From contig CAJXQM010000030.1 of assembly GCA_913058145.1 (NCBI GenBank), forward strand, positions 1 through 33,033: DNA of 33,033 nt, in the 5' to 3' direction. Below, in pieces: positions 25,734 to 33,033 of the stretch. The stretch comes from an uncultured Colwellia sp. GTDB lineage: Bacteria > Pseudomonadota > Gammaproteobacteria > Enterobacterales > Alteromonadaceae. Below the pieces are notes generated by a model, which worked only from the letters and a program-made list of their open reading frames with translations, did no database searches and was not told the origin of the DNA. A program made the position numbers and the translations under genes. Numbering within the stretch: position 1 is the stretch's first letter; each line of letters opens with the position of its first letter.

Positions 25734-27440
25734 ATGAAAGTGAACAAATTAATCAATTTTTTTAATAATATAAAATTAACAACGAACAAGTTGTTACTCT
25801 TAACGTGCAGTTATATAGCCTTAATTTTGAATTTGCCATTTCTAATTCGAGCCTCTACAGCGATAACGGCACTAGATAACTACAATGTATTCTTTTTAAT
25901 TACATTACCTGTTTTTTTATTTAGTTTAATACTCTTTTTTCAAGGCATGCTTGCCTTTAGATGGATAACAAAGCCTATATTAATATTATTAGTGTCTGTT
26001 TCTGCACTAATATTTTATGCCACTATTACCTATGGCATTGTGTTTGATTATGGCATGGTGCAAAACACCATTGAAACTGATACAGCGGAAGCTTTTTCCT
26101 ATGTAAATGTTTACGCTATAGGTTTTTTCATTATTTTTGGTGCTATTCCATCGTGGTTAATTTATTCGGTTAAATTAACTTACAAACCTTTTTTTAAAGA
26201 GTTTTTGAGTCGTTTAAAGTTACTCAGTATAAACTGTATAGTTGTATTTTTAATTGGTAGTATCTTTTATTCTAGCTATGCTGCGGTTGGTCGAAACAAC
26301 AGAGATCTTATTAGTTATATAGTGCCTTACAAAATGCTTGTTGCTTCATACAAATTTGTAAGAAATCATTATTTTTATCCCCCGCTAGAATTTAAAGTGC
26401 TCGATACTACCCCTTTAATTGTACGTGATAGTGAAAAAAAACATGTAACCGTTATGGTCTTAGGAGAAACTGCTCGCGCTATGAGTTTTTCATTGAATGG
26501 ATATGAAAAACCAACTAATCAATATACCCAAAAACAAGGTGTAGTATCCTTTTCTAATATGACATCGTGTGGTACAGCCACAGCGGTTTCAGTACCGTGT
26601 ATGTTTTCTAGGCTAAATAAAGATAATTATAATAAGCGTATTGCGAATGCGCAGCAAAATGTTGTGGATATTATTCATTTAGCGGGGGCCGATGTACTAT
26701 GGATAAGTAATAATAACGGCAGTTGTAAAGGTGTTTGTGTTCGCGTAAAAAATGAACAAGTAGCTACAGATAAGTCAAATCCGTTATGCGATGGAGAGTA
26801 TTGTTATGATGAAGCCTTGCTGCAACCATTAAGAACTAAGCTTAAGAAACTTACTCATGAAAACACCCTGATCGTACTACATATGATTGGCTCGCATGGC
26901 CCTACTTACTTTAAACGATATCCAAAAGATAAACGTGTTTTCACACCCGATTGTCAACGCAGTGATATTCAAAATTGTACAAAAGAAGAGCTTATAAACA
27001 CCTATGATAATACTATTGCATATACTGATTTTGTGCTGTCAAAAATAATTACTGAAATGGAAACGTTAGCAAAAGATAATACAATAGAAACATCGGTTCT
27101 ATATATCTCAGATCATGGTGAATCATTAGGGGAAAAAGGGGTCTATTTACATGGCTTACCCTACGCATTTGCACCTGAAGAGCAAACCCATATCCCTATG
27201 ATTTATTGGGCTGATACTCAACAAACTGATTTTAACTTAAACTGCCTTGACCAAATGTCGAATGCGCCATTAACTCATGATAATATTTTTGATACATTGC
27301 TCAGTATTATGTCGGTACGCTCCAAAGCTTACATTAATAATAGCGACCCTTTTATAGGCTGTAAATCACAATCAGCAATTGCAAGAACAACAATGATTAC
27401 AGAACCACAACTTTTAACTACCATGGAAATTATAGATTAA
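25734..27440 (+). CDS. eptA: phosphoethanolamine transferase, EptA family
   Basis: Inner-membrane enzyme that moves phosphoethanolamine from phosphatidylethanolamine to lipid A, reducing binding of cationic peptides such as polymyxin. The 568 residues have about five N-terminal transmembrane helices (to residue ~185) and a periplasmic alkaline-phosphatase-fold domain. The nucleophile is T281 in TSCGTATAVSVPCMFS. Zinc ligands are in VLGETARA, SDHGESLGE and the THIPMIYW stretch. Cysteine pairs in GSCKGVC and CDGEYCYD match the disulfides of the family. Starts six bases after the Omp85-like gene and is translationally coupled to dgkA by TAATG. Confidence 0.93.
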   Translation: MKVNKLINFFNNIKLTTNKLLLLTCSYIALILNLPFLIRASTAITALDNYNVFFLITLPVFLFSLILFFQGMLAFRWITKPILILLVSVSALIFYATITYGIVFDYGMVQNTIETDTAEAFSYVNVYAIGFFIIFGAIPSWLIYSVKLTYKPFFKEFLSRLKLLSINCIVVFLIGSIFYSSYAAVGRNNRDLISYIVPYKMLVASYKFVRNHYFYPPLEFKVLDTTPLIVRDSEKKHVTVMVLGETARAMSFSLNGYEKPTNQYTQKQGVVSFSNMTSCGTATAVSVPCMFSRLNKDNYNKRIANAQQNVVDIIHLAGADVLWISNNNGSCKGVCVRVKNEQVATDKSNPLCDGEYCYDEALLQPLRTKLKKLTHENTLIVLHMIGSHGPTYFKRYPKDKRVFTPDCQRSDIQNCTKEELINTYDNTIAYTDFVLSKIITEMETLAKDNTIETSVLYISDHGESLGEKGVYLHGLPYAFAPEEQTHIPMIYWADTQQTDFNLNCLDQMSNAPLTHDNIFDTLLSIMSVRSKAYINNSDPFIGCKSQSAIARTTMITEPQLLTTMEIID

Positions 27441-27805
27441 TGTTTGACAATAAAAACAAACCAAAAGGCGTAAAGAGAATATATCTTGCATCGTTAAATT
27501 CTTTTAGAGCATTTAAGTGGCTATATCAAAATGAATCAGCATTTAAACAAGAGTTACTATTGTTGCTTTTTACTGTGCCTATTACTTTTCTTTTTAACAT
27601 TAGTTACATGGAGCAAATGATACTTGTTATATCTATAATTTTTATCATTTTTACCGAAGTCATAAATACCGCCATTGAGGCGGTTGTTGATCGAGTAGGA
27701 TTAGACATTCATCCATTGTCAGGGCTTGCAAAAGATTTAGGCTCAGCAGCAGTGTTAATTAGTCTGGTTATCGCAATAATAGTCTGGTTAATGGTATTAC
27801 TTTAA
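27440..27805 (+). CDS. dgkA: diacylglycerol kinase (DgkA)
   Basis: Small trimeric inner-membrane kinase of 121 residues that phosphorylates diacylglycerol to phosphatidic acid. Three transmembrane helices are visible, with an amphipathic N-terminus (FRAFKWLYQNESAFKQE). The family signature FTEVINTAIEAVVDRVGLD carries the catalytic Glu residues, and KDLGSAAVLISL follows. EptA consumes phosphatidylethanolamine and releases diacylglycerol, and DgkA recycles it, so the TAATG overlap with eptA makes biochemical sense and is a known pairing in other bacteria. Confidence 0.96.
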   Translation: MFDNKNKPKGVKRIYLASLNSFRAFKWLYQNESAFKQELLLLLFTVPITFLFNISYMEQMILVISIIFIIFTEVINTAIEAVVDRVGLDIHPLSGLAKDLGSAAVLISLVIAIIVWLMVLL

Positions 27806-27814
27806 ATGTTGTCC

Positions 27815-27846
27815 ATGAGCTTAATTTCAGTTTAAATTAAGCTCAT
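27815..27846. terminator. perfect 13-bp hairpin after dgkA
   Basis: ATGAGCTTAATTT (27815-27827) is exactly inverted at 27834-27846 with a six-base loop. No T-tract beyond TTAAGTTT, so it is either a rho-independent terminator of low efficiency or an mRNA end stabiliser for the eptA-dgkA transcript. Confidence 0.6.
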
Positions 27847-27902
27847 CTTAAGTTTCACAAGTTAAAGTAAGTATTGTGTTTTATTAGAAATATTAAACAA
27901 TA
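27847..27902 (+). promoter_or_regulatory. upstream region of the LTA-synthase-family gene
   Basis: CTTAAG (27847-27852) followed after five bases by CAAGTT (27858-27863): only the first half fits the PmrA-box consensus. A TATTGT at 27872-27877 could be a -10. Regulation with the rest of the cluster is possible but weakly supported. Confidence 0.25.
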
Positions 27903-29945
27903 ATGCTTACAACTATATTCTATCTTATTCGTCCATTTTTACTATTTTCATTGGTATTAATTTCTACCTTGTTTATTTCAAGGCTTGGGCTAAGCCTTTG
28001 GCAGTTTGATCGGTTTGAAAGTGTCGACGATTTAATAACACTCTTGTTTAATGGCACCCGAATAGACCTGAGCGCAGTAGGATATTTATTGATTATTCCT
28101 GCGTTAGTACACCCTTGGATGATGCGTGCAGAGAAATATTCAGGACGGTGGATAAAAACGCTGAAATGTCTATTTTTTGCCATTTTTATTAGTGTGTTAT
28201 TTTTTGAGTTAGCAACACCTGCGTTTATTAATGAATATGGCTTTCGCCCCAATCGTTTATTTATAGAGTATTTGGCTTACCCTGATGAAGTGATGAAAAT
28301 GCTTTTTAATGGGCACTTGCTAACTCTTGTGATTGTATTCACATTACTAATATTACCGTGTAAAGTTTTTTGGTCATTAATTTGTAAAATCCTTGCAGGT
28401 AAGCACCCAACACCTCAATTCCATATCGGGTCATCTGCTTTGTCATTTGGTATTCTAGGACTGCTACTATTTTCTTTTGCGAGAGGGACTGTCGATCATC
28501 GTCCTATTAATCCTTCATTGGTATACTTTTCAACTGATCCACTCATTAATTCATTAACACTTAATTCAATTTACAGCGTTGCACATGCGTATAAACAATT
28601 TGGCGATGAAAAAAATGCAGCCAAAATGTACGGACAAATGAATAAAAATAAAGTGATTGAAATTATTCAAAGAGAAACCAACCTCGATCCTCAATCTTTT
28701 ATTAATTCAGATTTACCGTCGTTAACTAAACGTTTACCTATATATCAAGGAAAGCCCAAAAATCTAGTAATTATTTTAGAAGAAAGTTTAGGGGCGCAGT
28801 TTGTATCCTCTTTAGGAGGGCTACCGTTAACACCAGAGATAGATAAACTAAATAATGATAGTTGGGCCTTTAAAAATTTATATGCAACAGGAACTAGATC
28901 TGTAAGGGGGATAGAGGCTGTCATTACTGGTTTTACTCCAACCCCCGCTAGAGCAGTTGTAAAATTAGGTAAATCACAGCATAACTTTTTTACCATAGCA
29001 GGTTTATTAAAAGCTAATAATTACACAACACAGTTTGTTTACGGTGGAGAAAGCCACTTTGACAATATGAAAAGCTTCTTTTTAGGTAATGGTTTTACAG
29101 ATATTGTCGACTTTAATGATATCGAAAACCCGGATTTTGTAGCTTCTTGGGGAGCAAGTGATGAAGACTTATTTAATCAAGCAGACAAAGAATTAAATGA
29201 ATTACATCATGAAGGAAAACCATTTTTTAGCTTTATTTTTACTTCAAGTAATCACGACCCTTTTGAAATACCTGCGGGTAAAGTTACACCTATCAAATAC
29301 ACAGAAGACCAGTTAGAGCTTTATGATTCGAAAGAACTAGCTCGTCATAAAGCTATCCAATATGCTGATTTTGCATTAGGAAAATTTATCTCTAAGGCTA
29401 AAACACAAGCTTACTGGCAGGATACTATCTTCTTAATTGTTGCAGACCATGACGCTAGAACTTCTGGAAGTGATTTAGTACCGATTAACAGTTTTCATAT
29501 CCCAGGTTTTATTCTTAACTCAGGAAAAGAAAATGTTCTTGATGAAAGAGTGGTAAGCCAAATAGATTTAGCCCCCACTCTCCTATCATTAATGGGTATT
29601 GAAAATATTTCTCCAATGCTAGGTCATGATCTTAATGATAAAAATTCTGCTGGTAGGGCAATGATGCAATATGCAGATAACTTTGCCTATATGCAAGGGA
29701 ATAATGTAGCGATATTGAGGCCGAACAAAGAGGCATTAGAATTTGAATATACTCAATTAACCAACAAACTGCTCTCTAAAGAACTAGACCCTGAGCTAGC
29801 GCGGACGGCATTGGCACATGTTTTGTGGGGCTGCTTGGCTTATGATAATCAGTGGTATCGTTCAAATCAAACAATACCCTTTGATTTAGAAGCTCGAATT
29901 CAAAGTCAAACTGTCTCAAGCATGTCATCGGCAAGTTTTGATTAA
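27903..29945 (+). CDS. LTA synthase family sulfatase-fold membrane protein
   Basis: A 680-residue inner-membrane protein with about five N-terminal helices (to residue ~195) and a large extracytoplasmic sulfatase/alkaline-phosphatase-fold domain. The metal-binding VIILEESLGAQF, the nucleophile loop ATGTRSVRGIEA (T331 likely), VADHDAR and FHIPGFIL are all in place. Family members transfer phosphoglycerol or phosphoethanolamine-type groups, or hydrolyse such esters; in gram-negatives the acceptor is often unknown (OpgB-like proteins put phosphoglycerol on periplasmic glucans). It follows dgkA by 97 bases; a diacylglycerol-releasing reaction here would also feed DgkA. Intact, including the C-terminal ALAHVLWGCLAYDNQWYR helix region. 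Confidence 0.9.
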   Translation: MLTTIFYLIRPFLLFSLVLISTLFISRLGLSLWQFDRFESVDDLITLLFNGTRIDLSAVGYLLIIPALVHPWMMRAEKYSGRWIKTLKCLFFAIFISVLFFELATPAFINEYGFRPNRLFIEYLAYPDEVMKMLFNGHLLTLVIVFTLLILPCKVFWSLICKILAGKHPTPQFHIGSSALSFGILGLLLFSFARGTVDHRPINPSLVYFSTDPLINSLTLNSIYSVAHAYKQFGDEKNAAKMYGQMNKNKVIEIIQRETNLDPQSFINSDLPSLTKRLPIYQGKPKNLVIILEESLGAQFVSSLGGLPLTPEIDKLNNDSWAFKNLYATGTRSVRGIEAVITGFTPTPARAVVKLGKSQHNFFTIAGLLKANNYTTQFVYGGESHFDNMKSFFLGNGFTDIVDFNDIENPDFVASWGASDEDLFNQADKELNELHHEGKPFFSFIFTSSNHDPFEIPAGKVTPIKYTEDQLELYDSKELARHKAIQYADFALGKFISKAKTQAYWQDTIFLIVADHDARTSGSDLVPINSFHIPGFILNSGKENVLDERVVSQIDLAPTLLSLMGIENISPMLGHDLNDKNSAGRAMMQYADNFAYMQGNNVAILRPNKEALEFEYTQLTNKLLSKELDPELARTALAHVLWGCLAYDNQWYRSNQTIPFDLEARIQSQTVSSMSSASFD

Positions 29946-30228
29946 CATTTATAGTACCTGTGCTTGGGCATATTTATTAGAACAAAATATATTGCAATTA
30001 CCTATATAGCCATACAAGTAGCCAAATTTGAAACCCCAGTAGCTATGAATATTTTTATTGATTTTGAATTATGTAAGCAGTCTATATTGTGGCAAGGTTT
30101 AGTGTTTATATATAAGACTTCAAAGACAGATATGAGCATAACAGCCGCTGGCAAACTAATTCAGAAACTAGTTATCACCAGATTGTAATTCATGTGCAAT
30201 AGAGCAATCTTTAAGATAGGTAATTAAA
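29946..30228. other. intergenic region before the substrate-binding protein gene
   Basis: 283 bases with only a TTG-started 74-codon frame that lacks a ribosome binding site and any recognisable motif; I do not consider it a gene. AAGATAGG (about 30212-30219) serves the next gene. No terminator for the LTA-synthase-family gene is visible. Confidence 0.4.
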
Positions 30229-30948
30229 ATGGTGTCGAAAATTATAGCCATATTAAATCTGACTTTACTATATTTACTTATAGGAATTAATCCTTCGCTT
30301 GCGACTCAAAAGTTGTCTTGTGCTACAACTCATTACCCACCATATACATCGTTTGATGAGTCAAAAAGAGAGTTTTATGGCTTAGATATGAGAATAATAA
30401 ATCCATTATTTAAAAGCCTAAGACTTGACATAGAAATAGTTAATCTACCATGGGCTAGACTAAAGACAGAAATGTCAAAAAGTAATTATGACTGTTACTT
30501 TTTATTAGGAAAATTAGAAGATAGAGAAGAATATTTAAACTATGTAAGTACCCCAATGCATGTTACAAAGATCGCAATTTTCTATCCTGAAGGTGAAGAT
30601 AATAAGAAGCTAAACTTTTCTAGAAAAATAGTAGGGGTTCATAGAGGTATAAATTTCCACGAAGATATTTTGGATTTGTATAACCTTAAGTTTTCAAAGA
30701 TTTATAAACTTCCATCTAATGAAATTATGTTTAGCTTGTTAAATCTGGGAAAAGTGGATGTTGTTGTCACAGGTAAAGTCGTCGGTGAAGACATCCTAAA
30801 AAATAGGTTTCCTAAATTTGGTGTGACTGTTACAGAGGTTGTTGGTTATGAACTCCCCACATATTTGGCATTTAGAAAAGGGGTTATAGATATTGACGTC
30901 GTGAATAAAGAATTGTTAGGAATAATTAAAACTGTCACTACCAAATAA
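30229..30948 (+). CDS. periplasmic substrate-binding protein, family 3 type
   Basis: A 239-residue protein with a signal peptide cleaved after SLA25. The mature part matches the bacterial extracellular solute-binding family 3 (amino acid ABC transporter type): CATTHYPPYTSFDE at its start, GLDMRIINPLFKSL, LPWARLKTEMS, a hinge region and VGYELPTYLAFRKG. There is no permease or ATPase gene nearby, so it may serve a transporter encoded elsewhere, or act as a stand-alone sensor-like binding protein. Ligand unknown. A clear AGG lies eight bases before ATG 30229. Confidence 0.85.
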   Translation: MVSKIIAILNLTLLYLLIGINPSLATQKLSCATTHYPPYTSFDESKREFYGLDMRIINPLFKSLRLDIEIVNLPWARLKTEMSKSNYDCYFLLGKLEDREEYLNYVSTPMHVTKIAIFYPEGEDNKKLNFSRKIVGVHRGINFHEDILDLYNLKFSKIYKLPSNEIMFSLLNLGKVDVVVTGKVVGEDILKNRFPKFGVTVTEVVGYELPTYLAFRKGVIDIDVVNKELLGIIKTVTTK

Positions 30949-30949
30949 C

Positions 30950-31165
30950 TTTACTTCTGATTTAGTATATCCCTCGGTCGATAATGATCCTAAATCCAAA
31001 CGCATGTCGGATGCGAAAGAGCAAAGTGAGTTAGGAAATAAAGCGCTTTCTTATGCACTTTTGGGTAGCTTAGCTTACAATAAAGAATTATATAAATTAC
31101 CAAAAAAAGCGTACCGAATAGTAATTAACGATGAGGTTTATTATGAAACTGAACAAACTGTAGTT
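30950..31165 (+). pseudogene. C-terminal remnant resembling an LTA-synthase-type protein
   Basis: The plus-strand frame that runs into the DUF3108 gene is open from about 30926 and carries SDLVYPSVDNDPKSKRMSD, then ELGNKALSYALLGSLAYNKE and LYKLPKK. This resembles the C-terminal helix of LTA-synthase-family proteins; compare ARTALAHVLWGCLAYDNQWY near the end of the intact gene at 27903-29945. No catalytic part is present and the upstream substrate-binding protein gene is in another frame. Probably the tail of a second such gene lost by rearrangement. Similarity is judged by eye. Confidence 0.45.
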
Positions 31166-31903
31166 ATGACTTTCACATACAATCTTTTAATTTTACCACT
31201 GTTATGCCTGAGTATATCTTCGATAGCTAAAAATTTAGAGGATACTTCTTCATTTCATATTTCTGATTTTTCAGCAGAATATGTAATTACGCGTAATGAC
31301 TCTAAAATTGGTAAAGGCGTTAGAAAACTTCAAAACTTACCAAATAATCACGTTAAGTTTAGTTATGAAACGGAGATTAACTGGTTTATCTTCAGCGATT
31401 ATCGTAAAGAAGATACCACCGTAAAAATAATTAATAATTTAGTTATCCCATTAGATTACCATTCTTTAAGAGAAGGCACCGGAAGGAATAAATATTATTC
31501 TTGGGGTTTTGACCAAAATAAGAGTGTTGTAACCAATAACAAATTACAAACACCTATTGAAATTATTTGGCCTGAAGGCTTACAAAGTAAATTAAGTTAC
31601 CAACTGCAATATCGCTTGAATTTGATTAACAATAATGAAGATTTTAGTTTTCAAGTCTTATCTACTTCAGGAAAAATATCTGAGTATGATTTTGAGTTTA
31701 TTAAAGAAGAAAAGATGAAAACTAAGCTTGGTGAATTCTCGGTTCTTAAGTATCAAAGAAAACGTTCTAACTCAAAAAGAATTACCTTTATTTGGTTTGC
31801 ACCAAAACTAGATTATTTGATGATTAAACTATATCAATTTGAAAGTAAACTGAATCAGTTCTCTGCTGAATTATCTGCTTTAGAATTAACCGAAAGCAAT
31901 TAA
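31166..31903 (+). CDS. DUF3108 family exported protein
   Basis: A 245-residue protein of the DUF3108 family: FHISDFSAEYVITRNDSKIG, then a beta-rich body with FSYETEINWFIFSDYRKED, ending KRITFIWFAPKLDYLMIKLYQ. The frame is open far upstream (ATG 31004), but a normal signal peptide (TYNLLILPLLCLSISSIAKN) begins at ATG 31166, so I take that as the start. The 54 upstream codons belong to a remnant of another gene. In other gammaproteobacteria DUF3108 genes often follow purN; that neighbour is absent here. Periplasmic or surface location is likely, function unknown. The ribosome binding site is weak. Confidence 0.8.
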   Translation: MTFTYNLLILPLLCLSISSIAKNLEDTSSFHISDFSAEYVITRNDSKIGKGVRKLQNLPNNHVKFSYETEINWFIFSDYRKEDTTVKIINNLVIPLDYHSLREGTGRNKYYSWGFDQNKSVVTNNKLQTPIEIIWPEGLQSKLSYQLQYRLNLINNNEDFSFQVLSTSGKISEYDFEFIKEEKMKTKLGEFSVLKYQRKRSNSKRITFIWFAPKLDYLMIKLYQFESKLNQFSAELSALELTESN

Positions 31904-31951
31904 CAATAGTAACTCACACTAATGTTATCATTATTTCCAATAAATTTTCCT

Positions 31952-31987
31952 ATCTCGGTTTTAGGGCGAAAACGAGATCCATTTTTT
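31952..31987 (+). terminator. intrinsic terminator of the DUF3108 gene
   Basis: ATCTCGGTTTT (31952-31962) pairs with AAAACGAGAT (31969-31978), one bulged G, then CCA and six T (31982-31987). Classic stem and T-tract placed 49 bases after the stop. Confidence 0.8.
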
Positions 31988-33033
31988 CTTATGATGTCCG
32001 CGTTGGTGGAAGCGGACTATTTATCAAGTTCAGTTTAATTCCAATAAATGAACTCATAGTTAACGTTAAAAAATAGAATGTGAATGGCGGCTTAAAGCAG
32101 TCCCATCAGTGAGCAGAAAATTTTGGCTAATTTGGCCCTCAATATGCTCATGAATTTGCAAAGGCTTAATGTCAGCAGTAGGCTCCATTGAGACTGCTAG
32201 ATATATTGATTCGGCTCTTAATTTATGACTGCGTACTGCCCTAAAACTCTCGGTACGGTACTAAAACCTTAGGTCAACAAAGTGGTAATTGTTAGCGTTC
32301 AAGAATCAAATCTGACTGACGGCAATGAGCTTACTGCCGTCATAGATATTATTCTCGTTCTATAGCTCCTCAGACCATAAAATTAGCATCAATAATGATT
32401 CTTGGAACGTCTGCTATGCCAGTTATTACTAGGTTGGCTAATAGCCTGCTTAGGTCAACTAACGGATGTACAGAAGACTGTAAACAAGGCTGACAATTCT
32501 AAACTTTTCCTTCCGCTTAGCGCACAGAAAAGTCATAAAAACGAAATAGTAAAACTTCCGGTTTCGTATCTAAGTGATCCTTTTTTGACCTAGGCTTTAT
32601 GTTGGTTTAAAGAGTTTATGGTGGCAAACTGAAATGTAATTAGCTGGCAAGGCTAAATTCAATTTGGTGGCACTGGTAATAGATATTTTCCAGCAATAAA
32701 TGGTCATCACGTTATGCCGCCGCATAACCCATGCACCACAATGCAAATAGTGTGAGTGTGGCAACCAGCAGTAAATGACTTCCTTTAATATAATTAGCAA
32801 ATAACTCTAACTAAATGCAATAGTACATTGTTTAGGGTATCTATATTTCATTAATGTAATTTACTCAATAAATACAATTGGTTATATTTCTATGGGCGGC
32901 ATGATGTAAAACTCTGTGGTACTATCTTCATATCGCTTGATAGCTGAACATAGAGCCGCCATTGACTAATATATAAAGCTGCCTAGCGTTGTTAGCATCA
33001 ACCGCAACATGTAGTCAATCAGAGCTATTTACT
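31988..33033. other. gene-free tail of the window
   Basis: About 1 kb with no supported gene. It holds GTCCGC (31996-32001) facing GCGGAC (32012-32017), AGCAGT/ACTGCT near 32174-32199, and a long-range ATGGGCGGC / GCCGCCAT pair near 32892 and 32955. Short frames at 32329-32491 (contains ASIMILGTSAMPVITRL) and around 32664-32750 read like protein in places but have no start or recognised domain; they may be gene fragments. Confidence 0.4.

Noticed and set aside
29964-30188. 74-codon plus-strand frame after the LTA-synthase-family gene
   Set aside because: TTG start without a ribosome binding site and no recognisable motif.
31004-31165. ATG 31004 as the start of the DUF3108 protein
   Set aside because: It would bury the signal peptide 54 residues inside the protein; ATG 31166 gives a normal exported precursor.
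32402-32800. Two short frames (63 codons plus, 67 codons minus) near the window end
   Set aside because: No start signals, no family resemblance; chance frames or unidentifiable debris.

Overview
The window is AT-rich chromosomal DNA of a marine gammaproteobacterium of the Alteromonadales. Gene order and protein sequences fit Colwelliaceae (Colwellia or Thalassotalea) best; this rests on recognition only, no search was run.

Layout. (1) 1-14.5 kb is conserved housekeeping backbone. A minus-strand lolB-ispE-prs block diverges from a plus-strand hemA-prfA-prmC-sirB2-sirB1-(DUF819)-kdsA block. Next come a plus-strand hydrolase-DUF423-rlmM operon, a convergent NAD-type isocitrate dehydrogenase behind a strong bidirectional terminator, and minus-strand xni and ppnN. 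(2) 14.55-19.45 kb is a decayed mobile island. ppnN has lost its first ~180 codons at the island edge. Inside are an intact LOG-family gene, the tail of an unidentified minus-strand gene abutting the C-terminal end of a type III restriction subunit (Res), further debris, and an IS91-family element with an HUH transposase and a tyrosine recombinase. (3) 19.6-29.9 kb is an envelope-remodelling cluster: an OmpR-type response regulator, its sensor kinase, a DUF5916 outer-membrane barrel, an Omp85-type barrel, a lipid A phosphoethanolamine transferase (EptA family), diacylglycerol kinase and an LTA-synthase-family sulfatase. (4) 30.2-33.0 kb holds a lone periplasmic substrate-binding protein, a C-terminal remnant that looks like a second LTA-synthase-type gene, a DUF3108 protein and about 1.1 kb of gene-free DNA.

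How the genes work together. The backbone covers haem and tetrapyrrole synthesis (HemA), translation termination (RF1 and its methylase PrmC), isoprenoid (IspE), lipoprotein sorting (LolB), LPS inner core (KdsA), PRPP (Prs) and 23S rRNA methylation (RlmM). The third block resembles a PmrAB-eptA-dgkA lipid A modification regulon: EptA adds phosphoethanolamine and releases diacylglycerol, and DgkA recycles it. Two outer-membrane proteins have been added to it. TTAA-core half-sites with 11-bp periodicity, matching the published PmrA box HTTAAK-N5-HTTAAK, lie before the regulator gene and before the Omp85-eptA-dgkA unit. This candidate PmrA-type regulon with outer-membrane barrels is the most interesting system in the window.

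No rRNA, tRNA or CRISPR array was recognised.
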